DNA from: an uncultured Actinomycetes bacterium
GTDB lineage: Bacteria > Actinomycetota > Acidimicrobiia > Acidimicrobiales > Acidimicrobilacustridaceae
Reading direction: 5' to 3'
NCBI GenBank assembly: GCA_937927725.1
Contig: CALBSE010000040.1
Coordinates: forward strand, 1-42,246
Length of the DNA: 42,246 nt
The notes under the pieces were generated by a model. The model was given only the letters and a program-made list of their open reading frames with translations, was not told where the DNA came from and made no database searches. This document shows positions 23,789 through 32,694 of the stretch, piece after piece. The first letter of the stretch is position 1. Every line of letters begins with the position of its first letter. The translations under genes and the position numbers were made by a program.

Positions 23789-24959
23789 CTCCCATGCCAA
23801 TCCAGAGCTCACCCCAGTAGTCGAGGCTGTGCATCAACAGTTGCTCGACCGCGGTGAGGGTGATTCGGTCCCGGTTGCGCAACTCGTCGTCAATCACGAT
23901 CCACTGCTCGACGATCAATCAATTGCTGATGTTGTACGTCGCGTTCATTCGCGTGCGGGCGGCCTTGGTGTTCTCGACCCGTTCCTTGCAGACACAACTG
24001 TCGACGAAATCATGATCAACGGCTGCGGCGATCTGTGGGTGGAACGGCATGGTCGCCTCGAATGCACCGGTGTCATCGTCGACAGTTCCACGACCTATGC
24101 GTTGCTCGAACGAATCGTCGCTCCTCTTGGCTTGCGAATAGATCGAACATCGCCATGGGTCGATGCGCGTCTTGCTGATGGGTCTCGTGTCAATGGCGTG
24201 GTTCCGCCGCTTGCTGTCGATGGTCCGCTGCTCACGATTCGACGATTCGGCGCTCGGCGGGTGCACATCTCCGATGCCTGCACTCGTGGCGTCGGCCGCT
24301 TGCTCGAGTGGGCAGTGCAAGCGCGGTGCAACATCATCGTGAGCGGTGGCGCCGGAGCGGGAAAGACCACATTGCTCAACGCCGTCGCGGGGTTCATCCC
24401 CGACGATGAGCGTGTTGTCACAATTGAGGACGCAGCTGAACTTCGTCTTCCTGGACGGCACGTCTTGCGCTTGGAGTCGCGCCCCGCCAATGCCGAAGGC
24501 GCGGGTGAAGTCCCGATTCGTGAACTCGTGCGGAATGCATTGCGAATGCGTCCCGATCGAATTGTGGTGGGCGAAGTTCGCTCGGGCGAAGCCATCGACA
24601 TGTTGCAAGCCATGAACACCGGTCACGACGGTTCGCTATCGACTTGTCACGCGAATTCGCCGGCCGATGCCATTCGTCGACTCGAAACGCTCGTGCTGAT
24701 GGGAGACGTTGCGTTGCCACTTATTGCGGTGCGTGAACAATTGCGAGCCGCCATTGATCTCATCGTGCATGTGGCTCGGAGGCCCGATGGATCGCGGCGC
24801 GTTGTGGCCGTTGCCGAACCCACCCTGGAAACCGACACCGGTGGTGCAGTGCGCGTGAATGTGCTCACCAACCGAAGTGGAGGGCTTGTCGGGTTACCCA
24901 CTCGCCCGTGCCGAGCAGTGCATGTCGGTGGTCCGTCCGAGAACTGGATCGATACATGA
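23778..24959 (+). CDS. tadA: TadA/CpaF-type secretion ATPase
   Basis: The 393-residue protein has an N-terminal helical domain and a CpaF-type ATPase core: Walker A GGAGAGKTT (190-198), EDAAEL, and the downstream GEVRSGEAIDMLQAMNTGHDGSLSTCHAN region with the Walker B and His-box, followed by ADAIRRLETLV. It powers assembly of Flp-type pili or the related secretion system at the membrane. It overlaps both neighbours: tadZ by 11 nt, and tadB at ATGA. Confidence 0.93.
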   Translation: MWPDSHANPELTPVVEAVHQQLLDRGEGDSVPVAQLVVNHDPLLDDQSIADVVRRVHSRAGGLGVLDPFLADTTVDEIMINGCGDLWVERHGRLECTGVIVDSSTTYALLERIVAPLGLRIDRTSPWVDARLADGSRVNGVVPPLAVDGPLLTIRRFGARRVHISDACTRGVGRLLEWAVQARCNIIVSGGAGAGKTTLLNAVAGFIPDDERVVTIEDAAELRLPGRHVLRLESRPANAEGAGEVPIRELVRNALRMRPDRIVVGEVRSGEAIDMLQAMNTGHDGSLSTCHANSPADAIRRLETLVLMGDVALPLIAVREQLRAAIDLIVHVARRPDGSRRVVAVAEPTLETDTGGAVRVNVLTNRSGGLVGLPTRPCRAVHVGGPSENWIDT

Positions 24960-25717
24960 GCCTTCGACTGATTCCCGTCGTTGCACTGACCGTGGTTGCG
25001 GTTGTTTCCACTCTTTCCGCGATTGCAACTGCGCCCGAGATGATGGCTGCTCGTCGGGTCCATCAACGGTTTGCAGCCGAGGCACCAAGTTCACATGAAT
25101 CAATTGTTGTTCGGAGCATGCGCAGAGTTGGTGAACGCGTGGCGGCGGCTCGCCTCTTGCGGCCCGCCCATCGGCTGTACGAGCGACAAACACGGCGCCG
25201 TATCGATCTGCGCATTCCCGATGCGCTCGATCGGGTTGTTCGTCAACTGAGGTCTGGATCAACGCTTTCGTTGGCATTGCGCCGTGTTGGCGACGACGAT
25301 CCCGTCTTCGCCCGTCTTTCGGTAGGACTGAAACAAGGGCGCTCCTTGCGAGATGCCGTCGACGAATGGCGGTCACAAGACGAACTGCCCAACCGGCATC
25401 TGACGGCGACAGCGCTTGATCTGGCATCAAGCACGGGGGGAGCCTCGGCTCGAGTACTCGATGGCGTCGCTGCGTCTCTTCGCGAGCGGGTGGCACTCGA
25501 ACGAGAGGTCGCAGCCCTTTCCTCGCAATCGCGGGCGTCAGCGTTCGTGTTGGTTGTTGCCCCTGTCGCTTTCGCGGTCGCGGCAGCAATGTTTGATCAT
25601 CGAATTCTTGACGTCATTGTCGGCCGACCAATTGGTTGGGCCTGTGTTGGTCTGGGTTTGGGCCTCGATGCACTTGGTGCTGTTTGGATGTCTCGGCTTA
25701 TCGGACGGCATCGATGA
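24956..25717 (+). CDS. tadB: TadB-like type II/IV secretion membrane protein
   Basis: This 253-residue protein has a membrane segment at about 3-22, a cytoplasmic helical region with DRVVRQLRSGSTLSLALRRVG, and two hydrophobic segments in the last 70 residues. This is the TadB/type II secretion F-domain layout. It should form the inner-membrane platform with TadC and be driven by TadA. Start and stop overlap its neighbours at ATGA. Confidence 0.82.
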   Translation: MSLRLIPVVALTVVAVVSTLSAIATAPEMMAARRVHQRFAAEAPSSHESIVVRSMRRVGERVAAARLLRPAHRLYERQTRRRIDLRIPDALDRVVRQLRSGSTLSLALRRVGDDDPVFARLSVGLKQGRSLRDAVDEWRSQDELPNRHLTATALDLASSTGGASARVLDGVAASLRERVALEREVAALSSQSRASAFVLVVAPVAFAVAAAMFDHRILDVIVGRPIGWACVGLGLGLDALGAVWMSRLIGRHR

Positions 25718-26253
25718 TTGGCCTCGGACCTATGCTGGGTTCGGCAATTGCGATTGGGGCGTCGCTCGTTCCCGTCGTCCGCCACCGCTCCGAACAGATG
25801 GCGATCAATGGAGCACGCCGGCAGAGCGCTCCGGAGTTGGTCGATCTCTTTCGGCTCGCTGTCGGTGCCGGACTCTCCGTGCATCAAATTGTCGATGTTG
25901 TCGAACCCCACGCCCCGGCAGTGTTTTCTCCGACGCTCGTTGAAGTGCACCGACGAGTCTCGTTGGGTCAACGCCTGGGCGACGCCCTCGATGCGTTCGA
26001 CCAATTGGGAGAACCAGTTCGACCGCTTGTGTCGGCGTTGCGTGCATCGGCATTCGATGGCGTGGCGCTGGGGCCAGCTCTCGAACGAGTGGCGGCCGAT
26101 GCCCGTATGCAACGCCGAAGATGGGCCGAGATCAACGCCCGAAAACTTCCGGTGCAACTTTTGTTTCCCTTGGTGGTCTGCATCCTTCCGGCCTTCGGAC
26201 TTTTGGCGATCGTGCCGCTTGTGGTGTCTTCGCTGAGTTCGCTCCATTGGTAG
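25714..26253 (+). CDS. tadC: TadC-like platform protein
   Basis: The 179-residue protein starts at the ATG at 25714, overlapping tadB. It has an N-terminal membrane segment, a LVDLFRLAVGAGLSVHQIVDVVEPHAPAV F-domain-like helical core, and two adjacent C-terminal membrane segments (LLFPLVVCILPAFGLLAIVPLVV). It is short relative to TadC proteins of about 300 residues but conserves the F-domain. It pairs with TadB. Confidence 0.78.
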   Translation: MIGLGPMLGSAIAIGASLVPVVRHRSEQMAINGARRQSAPELVDLFRLAVGAGLSVHQIVDVVEPHAPAVFSPTLVEVHRRVSLGQRLGDALDAFDQLGEPVRPLVSALRASAFDGVALGPALERVAADARMQRRRWAEINARKLPVQLLFPLVVCILPAFGLLAIVPLVVSSLSSLHW

Positions 26254-26298
26254 CGGCATGACTTCCCCCTTCATTTCATGACATCGAAGGAGTCCTCC

Positions 26299-26547
26299 AT
26301 GACTCGTGGTATCCGGCGTGCGCGACGCGCCATATACGAAATAGCCGCGGCCAGTCTTGAACAGCTCAACGACTCAGAAACACAGCGTTTGAGTACTGAC
26401 CGCGGTCAGACCACTGCCGAGTACGCACTTGTGTTGCTTGGCGCTGCAGGGATCGCGCTCTTGCTTCTTGGCTGGGCGACGCAATCTGGCGCAATCGGCA
26501 CCCTGTTCGATGCAGTACTTGGCGGCGTTATCGGCAAGGTGAAGTGA
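26299..26547 (+). CDS. Flp-like pilin (DUF4244-type)
   Basis: The 82-residue protein starts at 26299 behind AAGGAG (26287-26292). After a 36-residue basic/polar leader comes DRGQTTAEYALVLLGAAG: cleavage after Gly36, Glu at +5 and Tyr at +6, then a hydrophobic core. That is the Flp prepilin motif. A DUF4244 protein of this kind (Rv3656c) is encoded in the mycobacterial locus. It is likely the major pilin. No dedicated prepilin peptidase is in the window. Confidence 0.8.
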   Translation: MTRGIRRARRAIYEIAAASLEQLNDSETQRLSTDRGQTTAEYALVLLGAAGIALLLLGWATQSGAIGTLFDAVLGGVIGKVK

Positions 26548-26945
26548 TGATGACGAGGCGGGGGGACCGGGGGCAATCCACCGTGGAATTCGCGTTGGTC
26601 CTCCCCCTCGTCGTACTCGTTGTGTTGTTCATCGTGCAGGCAGGGTTTGTTGTTCGCGACCAGCTTCTCGTCTCCCACGCGGCCCGAGAAGCGGCACGCG
26701 CTGCTGCTGTAAGCGAGGCCGATCGGTCGGGGGCTGCGCTTACCGCCGCTCGTCAGGCTGGCGAACTCGCGGCCGATCGCCTCTCGGCAGTCGCCTCCAT
26801 GGTTGATGGAGATGCTTCGGTCCGCGTGGTGATTTCGTATCGGAGCACGACGGACATCGCGATCATCGGTGCGCTCGTCCCAGATATTGATCTGGAATCG
26901 ACGGTGCAGATGAGGGTGGAATCAGACGGAAAGCATCGCCCGTAA
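26547..26945 (+). CDS. tadE: TadE-like pseudopilin
   Basis: The 132-residue protein has RGDRGQSTVEFALVLPLVVLVVLFIVQAG at the N-terminus (shown in part: GQSTVEFALVLPL). Gly-Gln with Glu at +5 is a prepilin-like cleavage site, followed by one hydrophobic helix and a polar domain with an AAREAARAAAV helix, typical of TadE. It is coupled to the Flp-like gene; GTG at 26544 and ATG at 26547 are both possible starts. Its 3' end overlaps the convergent helicase by 24 nt. Confidence 0.82.
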   Translation: MMTRRGDRGQSTVEFALVLPLVVLVVLFIVQAGFVVRDQLLVSHAAREAARAAAVSEADRSGAALTAARQAGELAADRLSAVASMVDGDASVRVVISYRSTTDIAIIGALVPDIDLESTVQMRVESDGKHRP

Positions 26946-29243
26946 CAGCTCGATCGCCGCAACTTTGTCGAGCGGCTCGTTCCCGTTTCCGCATTTGGGC
27001 GACTGGATGCACGAGGGGCATCCGGCATCGCACTCGCAGGCCTCAATGAGCTCGAGCGTGGCGCGTAGATGGCGGTCGGCGGCGGCAAAGCCGAGCTCCG
27101 CCATGCCCGCCCCGCCGGGATACGCGTCGTGGATCACGATCGTGGCCGCGCCGGTTTCGGTGAGATAGGGAGTTGAGACACCGCCGACATCCCAACGATC
27201 GCAAATGGCAAACAACGGGAGGATGCCGATACCAGCGTGTTCGGCGGCGTGAAGTGCGCCAGGTAGTTCCGCTGGTCCGACTCCGGCAGCGCTCGTGATG
27301 TGGTCGTCGATGATGTACCAGAAGGCACGTGTCACCAGTTTCGATGACGGCAGATCGAGTTCGTGCATACCCAACTGCTCTCGCGTGAAGGTATCGAAGC
27401 GCCGGTAACCGATAACGGTGGTTTCTACTTCGACAGTTCCGAGACAAACAGTGGCAGTGCCGATTTCGCGCTCCTCATCGGTGTGAAGAATGCGGATATC
27501 GGTCACGGCACGCGGCTGGGTGTATTCGCCACCATCGTGCGGTTCAACGATTGCGACGTGATCATCGAGATCAAGTTCGGTGACGCGCCAAGCCGTTCCT
27601 TGATGCAAATAGATCGAACCGGGGTGAACGAGGCGAAACGCACGAGCCCCATCGACTGTTCCAATCAGTGAACCGTCGGCAGTAGCGATGCGGAACTCGT
27701 TTGCGTTTGCACTGCGCAAACCAACCCCACCTGCGGGACGACCGCGCCCGCTCCAGACCGCTCCGAGCCCGGCTCGCGCCGTGGGCATGCGGATCTTCAG
27801 AAGATCGTCCTGAACGAGTTCTCGGATTGCGTCGTCGAGAACGTCGGGCCACCACGCTTCGTCGGCGTCAGTGAGCGGAAGCTCGAACGCTGCACATGCC
27901 AGGTGCGGGTACAGAACATATGGATTGTTGGTGTTGACGACGGCAGGTTCGGGGGATCGTTGGAAGAGTTCCGTGGGGTTGTGAACGAACCATTGGTCGA
28001 GCTGGTCGTCACCAGCAACCAGAACCGCTAACGACTGTTGCGACTCGCGGCCTGCGCGACCGGCTTGCTGCCACATCGAAGCAATCGTGCCTGGGAAGCC
28101 ATTGAGAATGCAGGCGTCGAGTCCGCCAACATCGATGCCAAGTTCAAGTGCAGTCGTTGCAACAACGCCACGGAGTGTTCCGTCGAACAGTTCCTTCTCG
28201 ATTTCTCGACGTTCTGAGGTGAGATAGCCACCGCGATAGGAGCGGACCGAAGGAGCGAGGCGCTTTGTGAGCCGACGTTGAACGTCGGCCGTGACAAGTT
28301 CGGTTCCTTTGCGACTCCGACAAAAAGCGATCGTTCGGTGATCATCTTTAACGAGCGCACTCATGAGTTCCGCGGTATCGCGTGATGAGGACACCGATTT
28401 TGGTTCCTCTTCGGACCCATCGTTGATGCCATCTGGGTCCCAAAGAACAAAGAGGCGCTCGCCTCGGGGCGATCCGTCGTCGACAACTGCTTCGACTGGA
28501 AGGCCGCAAAGGGTTGATGCCAGTACTGACGGATCTCCGATGGTTGCCGACGTGAAGATGAAGACGGGATCCGAGCCGTAGTGCGCACAGATGCGGCGCA
28601 GCCGACGAAGTACTTGTGCAACATTGCTTCCGAACATGCCGCGCAACATGTGCAACTCATCGATGACGACGTACCGAAGGCGTTTGAAGTAGGTGCCCCA
28701 GTTGGCATGCACCGGCAGCATGCTCATATGAAGCATTTCCGGATTCGTGAGAAGAACGTTTGCGTGCGTGCGAGTCCATTTGCGTTCTTCCGGAGAGGAA
28801 TCGCCGTCGTGGGTTGCCGCAATGAGACCGGGAACCTTGAGGGCAGTGAGCGAACGAAGTTGGTCTTGGGCGAGAGCCTTTGTGGGAAACAGAAGGAGCG
28901 CAGTCGCCGGGAGTGGGCCAGCGGCGATTGCGTCGGCAATGGGAAGTTGAAAGCAGAGCGACTTTCCCGATGCCGTGCCGGTTGCGATTGCGACGGAATG
29001 GCCTGCTCTCGCGTGGTTGATCGCCTCGGCCTGATGCGACCACAGACCTTGTTCGGGGACGAGATCTTCGATGACGTCAGGAAGAGGCTGGGCGAGTTTG
29101 GCGAAATGGGCGCTGCGTTCTGGCGAACGTTCGACGTGCACAACTCGTGGGTCGGTGCCAAGAGCGGTCACGAACTCGTCGAGAGTTGGGGGAGTACGCC
29201 GAGCCATCGGGCTGATCGTATGACCGGAGTCTGGCTCTGCCAC
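26922..29243 (-). CDS. MrfA/YprA-like DEAD/DEAH helicase with DUF1998 zinc domain
   Basis: The protein of about 770 residues has the superfamily 2 motifs: GLWSHQAEAINHARAGHSVAIATGTASGKSL (Q motif and Walker A, in part), VVIDELHM (DEXH-like), TSATIG, and the helicase C-terminal LELGIDVGGLDACILNGFPG...QQAGRAGR. The C-terminus is a DUF1998 module ending CDAGCPSCIQSPKCGN with four clustered cysteines for zinc. Relatives (MrfA/YprA, Hrq1) act in DNA repair. GTG at 29243 and ATG at 29207 are both possible starts, neither with a good ribosome-binding site. A helicase also neighbours the Tad genes in mycobacteria and Streptomyces. Confidence 0.9.
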   Translation of the reverse strand: MAEPDSGHTISPMARRTPPTLDEFVTALGTDPRVVHVERSPERSAHFAKLAQPLPDVIEDLVPEQGLWSHQAEAINHARAGHSVAIATGTASGKSLCFQLPIADAIAAGPLPATALLLFPTKALAQDQLRSLTALKVPGLIAATHDGDSSPEERKWTRTHANVLLTNPEMLHMSMLPVHANWGTYFKRLRYVVIDELHMLRGMFGSNVAQVLRRLRRICAHYGSDPVFIFTSATIGDPSVLASTLCGLPVEAVVDDGSPRGERLFVLWDPDGINDGSEEEPKSVSSSRDTAELMSALVKDDHRTIAFCRSRKGTELVTADVQRRLTKRLAPSVRSYRGGYLTSERREIEKELFDGTLRGVVATTALELGIDVGGLDACILNGFPGTIASMWQQAGRAGRESQQSLAVLVAGDDQLDQWFVHNPTELFQRSPEPAVVNTNNPYVLYPHLACAAFELPLTDADEAWWPDVLDDAIRELVQDDLLKIRMPTARAGLGAVWSGRGRPAGGVGLRSANANEFRIATADGSLIGTVDGARAFRLVHPGSIYLHQGTAWRVTELDLDDHVAIVEPHDGGEYTQPRAVTDIRILHTDEEREIGTATVCLGTVEVETTVIGYRRFDTFTREQLGMHELDLPSSKLVTRAFWYIIDDHITSAAGVGPAELPGALHAAEHAGIGILPLFAICDRWDVGGVSTPYLTETGAATIVIHDAYPGGAGMAELGFAAADRHLRATLELIEACECDAGCPSCIQSPKCGNGNEPLDKVAAIELLRAMLSV

Positions 29244-29344
29244 TCTTCAGACCGGTATCTCAGGCGGGAGCTCCAACGATTCGAACGGTAGCCTTGGGTC
29301 TCTCGGCGCAGAGGTGTCGGCCACTCACCGAAACGGATTCTCGG

Positions 29345-29695
29345 GTGATTTTTGATCTGGCGATAACCGAACATGGTGACGGCGTTGTGGTCATTTCGAT
29401 CATCGGCGAACTCGACATGTCAACGGCACCGCGGCTTCGGGAGGAATTGATTCGCGTTGCGGCTTCCGCAGAGACGCCGCGGGTGGTGCTCGACCTTGCT
29501 GGCGTCGATCTGCTTGATCCGACGGGTCTCGGCGTCATCTTTGACGGAGTGAAGCGCACTCGATCTCGCGGAGGCGACTTGGCGCTTGCCCGTGCTGAAT
29601 CTCAAGTGCTTCACGATCTCGAAATCACAAGAGTGAACGAAATCCTTCCTGTGTTTGATTCGGTGTCTGCTGCCGCAGTATCGCTGATGCAATGA
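29345..29695 (+). CDS. BldG-like STAS anti-sigma factor antagonist lacking the phospho-serine
   Basis: From the GTG at 29345 this 116-residue STAS protein matches BldG length and blocks: VVVISIIGELDMSTAPRLREEL, VVLDLAGVDLLDPTGLGVIF and FDSVSAAAVSL. In BldG and SpoIIAA the regulated serine follows Asp in D-S-[ST]-G-L; here the position is Pro59 (LLDPTGLG). A TTG start at 29294 gives 133 residues. It overlaps nhaA at ATGA. In Streptomyces bldG also lies beside a helicase, topA and tmk. Without the serine, kinase control is unlikely; Thr60 cannot be excluded as a replacement. Confidence 0.82.
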   Translation: MIFDLAITEHGDGVVVISIIGELDMSTAPRLREELIRVAASAETPRVVLDLAGVDLLDPTGLGVIFDGVKRTRSRGGDLALARAESQVLHDLEITRVNEILPVFDSVSAAAVSLMQ

Positions 29696-30945
29696 TGAAC
29701 GAAATCGGTTTCGGTGGTTCGAGATTTACTCGACCAGTCGCGAGATTTCTTGCGCTTGAGTCAGCAAGCGGACTGTTGCTTCTTGCTGCCACCGTTGTCG
29801 CGCTGATTTGGGCAAACTCGCCGTGGAAGGACGCGTACAGCACACTTCTTCATCACCATGTTTCACTAAGTGCTGGGCCTGTTGATTTGCATCTCGACGT
29901 CCAGGAGTTCGTGAACGACGCGCTCATGGCGGTGTTCTTCTTTGTTGTTGGTCTCGAGATCAAACGCGAGTTGGTGAAGGGCGAGTTGCGCGATCGTCGC
30001 ACCGCCGCCTTGCCGGTGATTGCGGCAGTCGGCGGAATGATCGTTCCGGCGTTGATTTACGTCGCGATCAATGCCGGTACATCGACGATGCATGGCTGGG
30101 GCATCCCCATGGCGACCGACATCGCTTTTGCCGTCGGCGTCGTTGCTTTGCTCGGCAATCGAGTTCCTGTTGCGCTGAAACTCTTTCTTCTCTCGCTTGC
30201 AGTTGTAGATGATCTCGGTGCAATCGCAGTGATTGCGATCTTCTACACATCCTCCATTGCGTTCGGTTGGTTGCTGGGGGCTTCGGGTGTGCTCGCTCTC
30301 ATTGCTGGATTACGACTCTTACGCGTTCCTTCGATGATTCCGTACCTGCTTCTTGGTGTCGTTGCGTGGTACTGCATGTTCAAATCTGGCGTTCACGCCA
30401 CCGTTGCTGGCGTCGCACTTGGATTTCTCGTTCCGCTCGCGCCGATGCGGGGGCAGGAGGGTCGCCCGTCAATGGCAGAGCGCCTTGAAAACGCGCTGCA
30501 TCCTTGGAGCGCGTACGTCATCATTCCCATCTTCGCTCTGTGCAATGCCGGTGTAACCCTTACGATCGACGCGTTGAGCACTGCTGCAAGTTCGACGGTG
30601 ACCTGGGGCGTTGCACTTGGATTGGTCGTCGGAAAAACGATTGGGGTTGCTGCGACGTCGCTTCTTGCCATCAGGTTGGGCATCGTGAATCGGCCACGCG
30701 GCGTAAGCAATGTGCACATGCTCGGAATCGCTATGGCTGCTGGCATTGGCTTCAGCGTTGCGTTGTTCGTGACCAATTTGGCCTTCACTGATGCAGCGTC
30801 TGCCGATCAATCTCGCATTGGTATTTTGGGCGCGTCACTGGTCGCTGCCCTTGGCGCAGCAGCCGTTCTGAGGCTTGCCGCTGCTCGTGCGAGCAGCAAG
30901 GAACTCGCTCTCGAAGCGGCAGAAAACGCGGAATTTTTCGATTAA
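29692..30945 (+). CDS. nhaA: NhaA Na+/H+ antiporter
   Basis: This 417-residue polytopic protein has about 11-12 hydrophobic segments. Signature runs are MAVFFFVVGLEIKRELVKGEL, GWGIPMATDIAFAVGV, and FLLSLAVVDDLGAIAVIAIFY, in which the Asp-Asp pair is the NhaA transport site. It exchanges Na+ for H+ across the membrane and supports salt and pH homeostasis, consistent with an aquatic or marine actinobacterium, though not proof. Translationally coupled to the BldG-like gene; its 3' end overlaps the convergent acyl-CoA dehydrogenase by 4 nt. Confidence 0.94.
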   Translation: MMNEIGFGGSRFTRPVARFLALESASGLLLLAATVVALIWANSPWKDAYSTLLHHHVSLSAGPVDLHLDVQEFVNDALMAVFFFVVGLEIKRELVKGELRDRRTAALPVIAAVGGMIVPALIYVAINAGTSTMHGWGIPMATDIAFAVGVVALLGNRVPVALKLFLLSLAVVDDLGAIAVIAIFYTSSIAFGWLLGASGVLALIAGLRLLRVPSMIPYLLLGVVAWYCMFKSGVHATVAGVALGFLVPLAPMRGQEGRPSMAERLENALHPWSAYVIIPIFALCNAGVTLTIDALSTAASSTVTWGVALGLVVGKTIGVAATSLLAIRLGIVNRPRGVSNVHMLGIAMAAGIGFSVALFVTNLAFTDAASADQSRIGILGASLVAALGAAAVLRLAAARASSKELALEAAENAEFFD

Positions 30946-32198
30946 CGAGCGACGCCGATATCGCCCGAGGTGGGCGCGGAGTCGCCAGCTTCGATGTAGC
31001 GACCGAGTTCTCGACGTGCGAGTTGCATGCGATGGACTTCGTCGGGTCCGTCGGCGAATCGAAGTGTTCGAAGGCCTGCCCACATACCCGCCAAGGGGAA
31101 GTCCTGTGACACGCCACCACCACCATGGGCCTGGATGGCTCGATCGACAACGGCAAGGGCCACGTTGGGCGCAATCACTTTGATTGCGGAGATTTCTGTG
31201 CGCGCACCTTTGTTGCCAACGGTGTCCATCAGCCATGCGGCTTTCATGGTCAGCAAGCGCGCTTGTTCGATTTCGATACGAGAATCGGCGATCCATTCCT
31301 GAATCACGCCTTGTTGGGCAAGCGGCTTGCCAAATGCAACGCGCTGGGTGACGCGACGACACATGAGTTCGAGTGCACGTTCGGCCATACCGATGCACCG
31401 CATGCAGTGATGAATGCGGCCGGGGCCAAGACGTGCCTGCGCCAGTGCGAAGCCGCTTCCTTCTTCGCCGAGAAGATTGGAAACAGGAACGCGAACGTTG
31501 TCGAAACGAAGTTCGCAATGACCTTCGCGGTCGTTGTAACCGAAGACCATGAGGTCGCGCACAATTGTGAGGCCAGGCGTATCCATGGGAACAAGCACCA
31601 TGGATTGCTGCGTGTAGGTGGGAGCCGATGGGTCGGTCTTTCCCATCACGATGGCAACGCGACAGCGAGGGTTCGCAGCGCCAGAAATCCACCATTTACG
31701 GCCGTTTAAGACATATTCGTCGCCTTCGCGAACGATGCTGAGGCTGATGTTGCGAGCATCGCTTGATGCAACATCGGGCTCGGTCATGGCGAAGCACGAA
31801 CGAATTTCTCCTTCGAGCAACGGAACAAGCCAGCGATCTTTTTGTTCGGGTGTTCCGAACAACGCGAGGATTTCCATGTTGCCGGTATCGGGTGCAGCGG
31901 AGTTCACTGCTTCGGGTCCGAGTGGGCTGCGGCCAGTGATTTCGGCGAGCGGCGCGTAGTCAACATTCGAAACGGGTTCGGGAGTCCACTCGGTCACATG
32001 CGGCATGAACAAGTTCCAGAGACCGCGCTTTTTTGCTTCGGCCTTGAGTTCTTCCATGACATGCGGGTGGAAGTGAGGGTCGCCCGATGCGCGCATTTCC
32101 TCGGCGAACACTGGCTCGGCCGGGATGACAACTTCTTCCATGAACGCGAGCAGTCGTTGTTGCAGGTCTGCCGCGCGTGGGCTGAGTGCGAAGTCCAT
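30942..32198 (-). CDS. Acyl-CoA dehydrogenase family protein
   Basis: This 418-residue flavoprotein shows the family order. An N-terminal helical domain (MDFALSPRAADLQQRLLAFM) is followed by CFAMTEPDVASSDARNI (FAD/substrate), YVLNGRKWWISGA, and C-terminal QAHGGGGVSQDFPLAGMWAGLRTLRFADGPDE (shown in part). It resembles ACAD10/11-like bacterial enzymes. Expected reaction: alpha,beta-dehydrogenation of an acyl-CoA with FAD. The substrate chain length cannot be read. It overlaps the upstream cupin stop by 1 nt. Confidence 0.92.
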   Translation of the reverse strand: MDFALSPRAADLQQRLLAFMEEVVIPAEPVFAEEMRASGDPHFHPHVMEELKAEAKKRGLWNLFMPHVTEWTPEPVSNVDYAPLAEITGRSPLGPEAVNSAAPDTGNMEILALFGTPEQKDRWLVPLLEGEIRSCFAMTEPDVASSDARNISLSIVREGDEYVLNGRKWWISGAANPRCRVAIVMGKTDPSAPTYTQQSMVLVPMDTPGLTIVRDLMVFGYNDREGHCELRFDNVRVPVSNLLGEEGSGFALAQARLGPGRIHHCMRCIGMAERALELMCRRVTQRVAFGKPLAQQGVIQEWIADSRIEIEQARLLTMKAAWLMDTVGNKGARTEISAIKVIAPNVALAVVDRAIQAHGGGGVSQDFPLAGMWAGLRTLRFADGPDEVHRMQLARRELGRYIEAGDSAPTSGDIGVAR

Positions 32199-32608
32199 CA
32201 GGAACCTGCTCTTCCGTAGTCGTCTTCGTAGCGAACGATGTCGTCCTCACCGAAGTAGCTGCCGGTCTGCACTTCGATGAACACCACTGGAGCGGTGCTG
32301 TCGTTGCGAACTCGGTGTTTGGTGTGAACGGGGATTTCGATGGTACGGCCCGCGGGCACGGTGTGATCGACATCGTCCAGAGTGACGATGGCGGTTCCTT
32401 CGACGACGATCCAGTGTTCCGAGCGTTTGTCGTGTGATTGGTAGGAGAGTCGTTGACCGGGCTCGACGGTGATGCGCTTGACCTTGGCGGCCGGGCCATC
32501 GTCGAGGATGACGAACTCACCCCATGGGCGGCGTTCGCCCGTTCCGGCCTCGCCGAGGGGGCGAAGAGTGTCGTCGTTCGAAGTGGGGTTTTCTGCAGCA
32601 GGTGTCAC
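32198..32608 (-). CDS. Cupin, phosphomannose isomerase type II C-terminal-like
   Basis: This 136-residue single cupin has RPWGEFVILDDG, EPGQRLSYQSHDKRSEHW, VPAGRTIEIPVHTKHRVRN and a YFGEDDIVRYEDDYGR tail. These are the metal-binding cupin blocks of the mannose-6-phosphate isomerase/GDP-mannose pyrophosphorylase C-terminal family. It lacks the nucleotidyltransferase half, so it is a stand-alone isomerase or binding protein. It shares an operon with the acyl-CoA dehydrogenase. The leader contains a DnaA-box-like site and a strong hairpin with a minus-strand T-tract. Confidence 0.84.
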   Translation of the reverse strand: MTPAAENPTSNDDTLRPLGEAGTGERRPWGEFVILDDGPAAKVKRITVEPGQRLSYQSHDKRSEHWIVVEGTAIVTLDDVDHTVPAGRTIEIPVHTKHRVRNDSTAPVVFIEVQTGSYFGEDDIVRYEDDYGRAGS

Positions 32609-32654
32609 GGGCCGAGTATGGCCGAAATGCCCGGTCAGGACTGAGAAATGGGGT

Positions 32655-32663
32655 TGTGGATAA
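32655..32663 (-). promoter_or_regulatory. Perfect TTATCCACA DnaA-box sequence
   Basis: On the minus strand TTATCCACA matches the classic DnaA box exactly. It lies between the divergent cupin and topA genes. There is only one copy, so an origin is not suggested; a regulatory or chance occurrence is likely. Confidence 0.4.
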
Positions 32664-32671
32664 GAAAAATC

Positions 32672-32694
32672 GGGGACCCCCTAAGGGGGTCCCC
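32672..32694 (-). terminator. Strong intrinsic-terminator-like hairpin between topA and the cupin gene
   Basis: A perfect 10-bp stem (32672-32681 with 32685-32694) and a 3-nt loop are followed on the minus strand by GATTTTTCTTA. No gene ends upstream on that strand, so it may block transcription entering the cupin gene, or attenuate its transcript. On the plus strand it precedes topA. Confidence 0.7.

Noticed and set aside
26922..26945. Overlap of tadE and helicase as a sign of a broken gene
   Set aside because: Both C-termini look complete. A 24-nt convergent overlap is ordinary in compact genomes.
32655..32663. Replication origin suggested by a DnaA box
   Set aside because: There is one isolated box, and no dnaA, dnaN, AT-rich unwinding region or box cluster.
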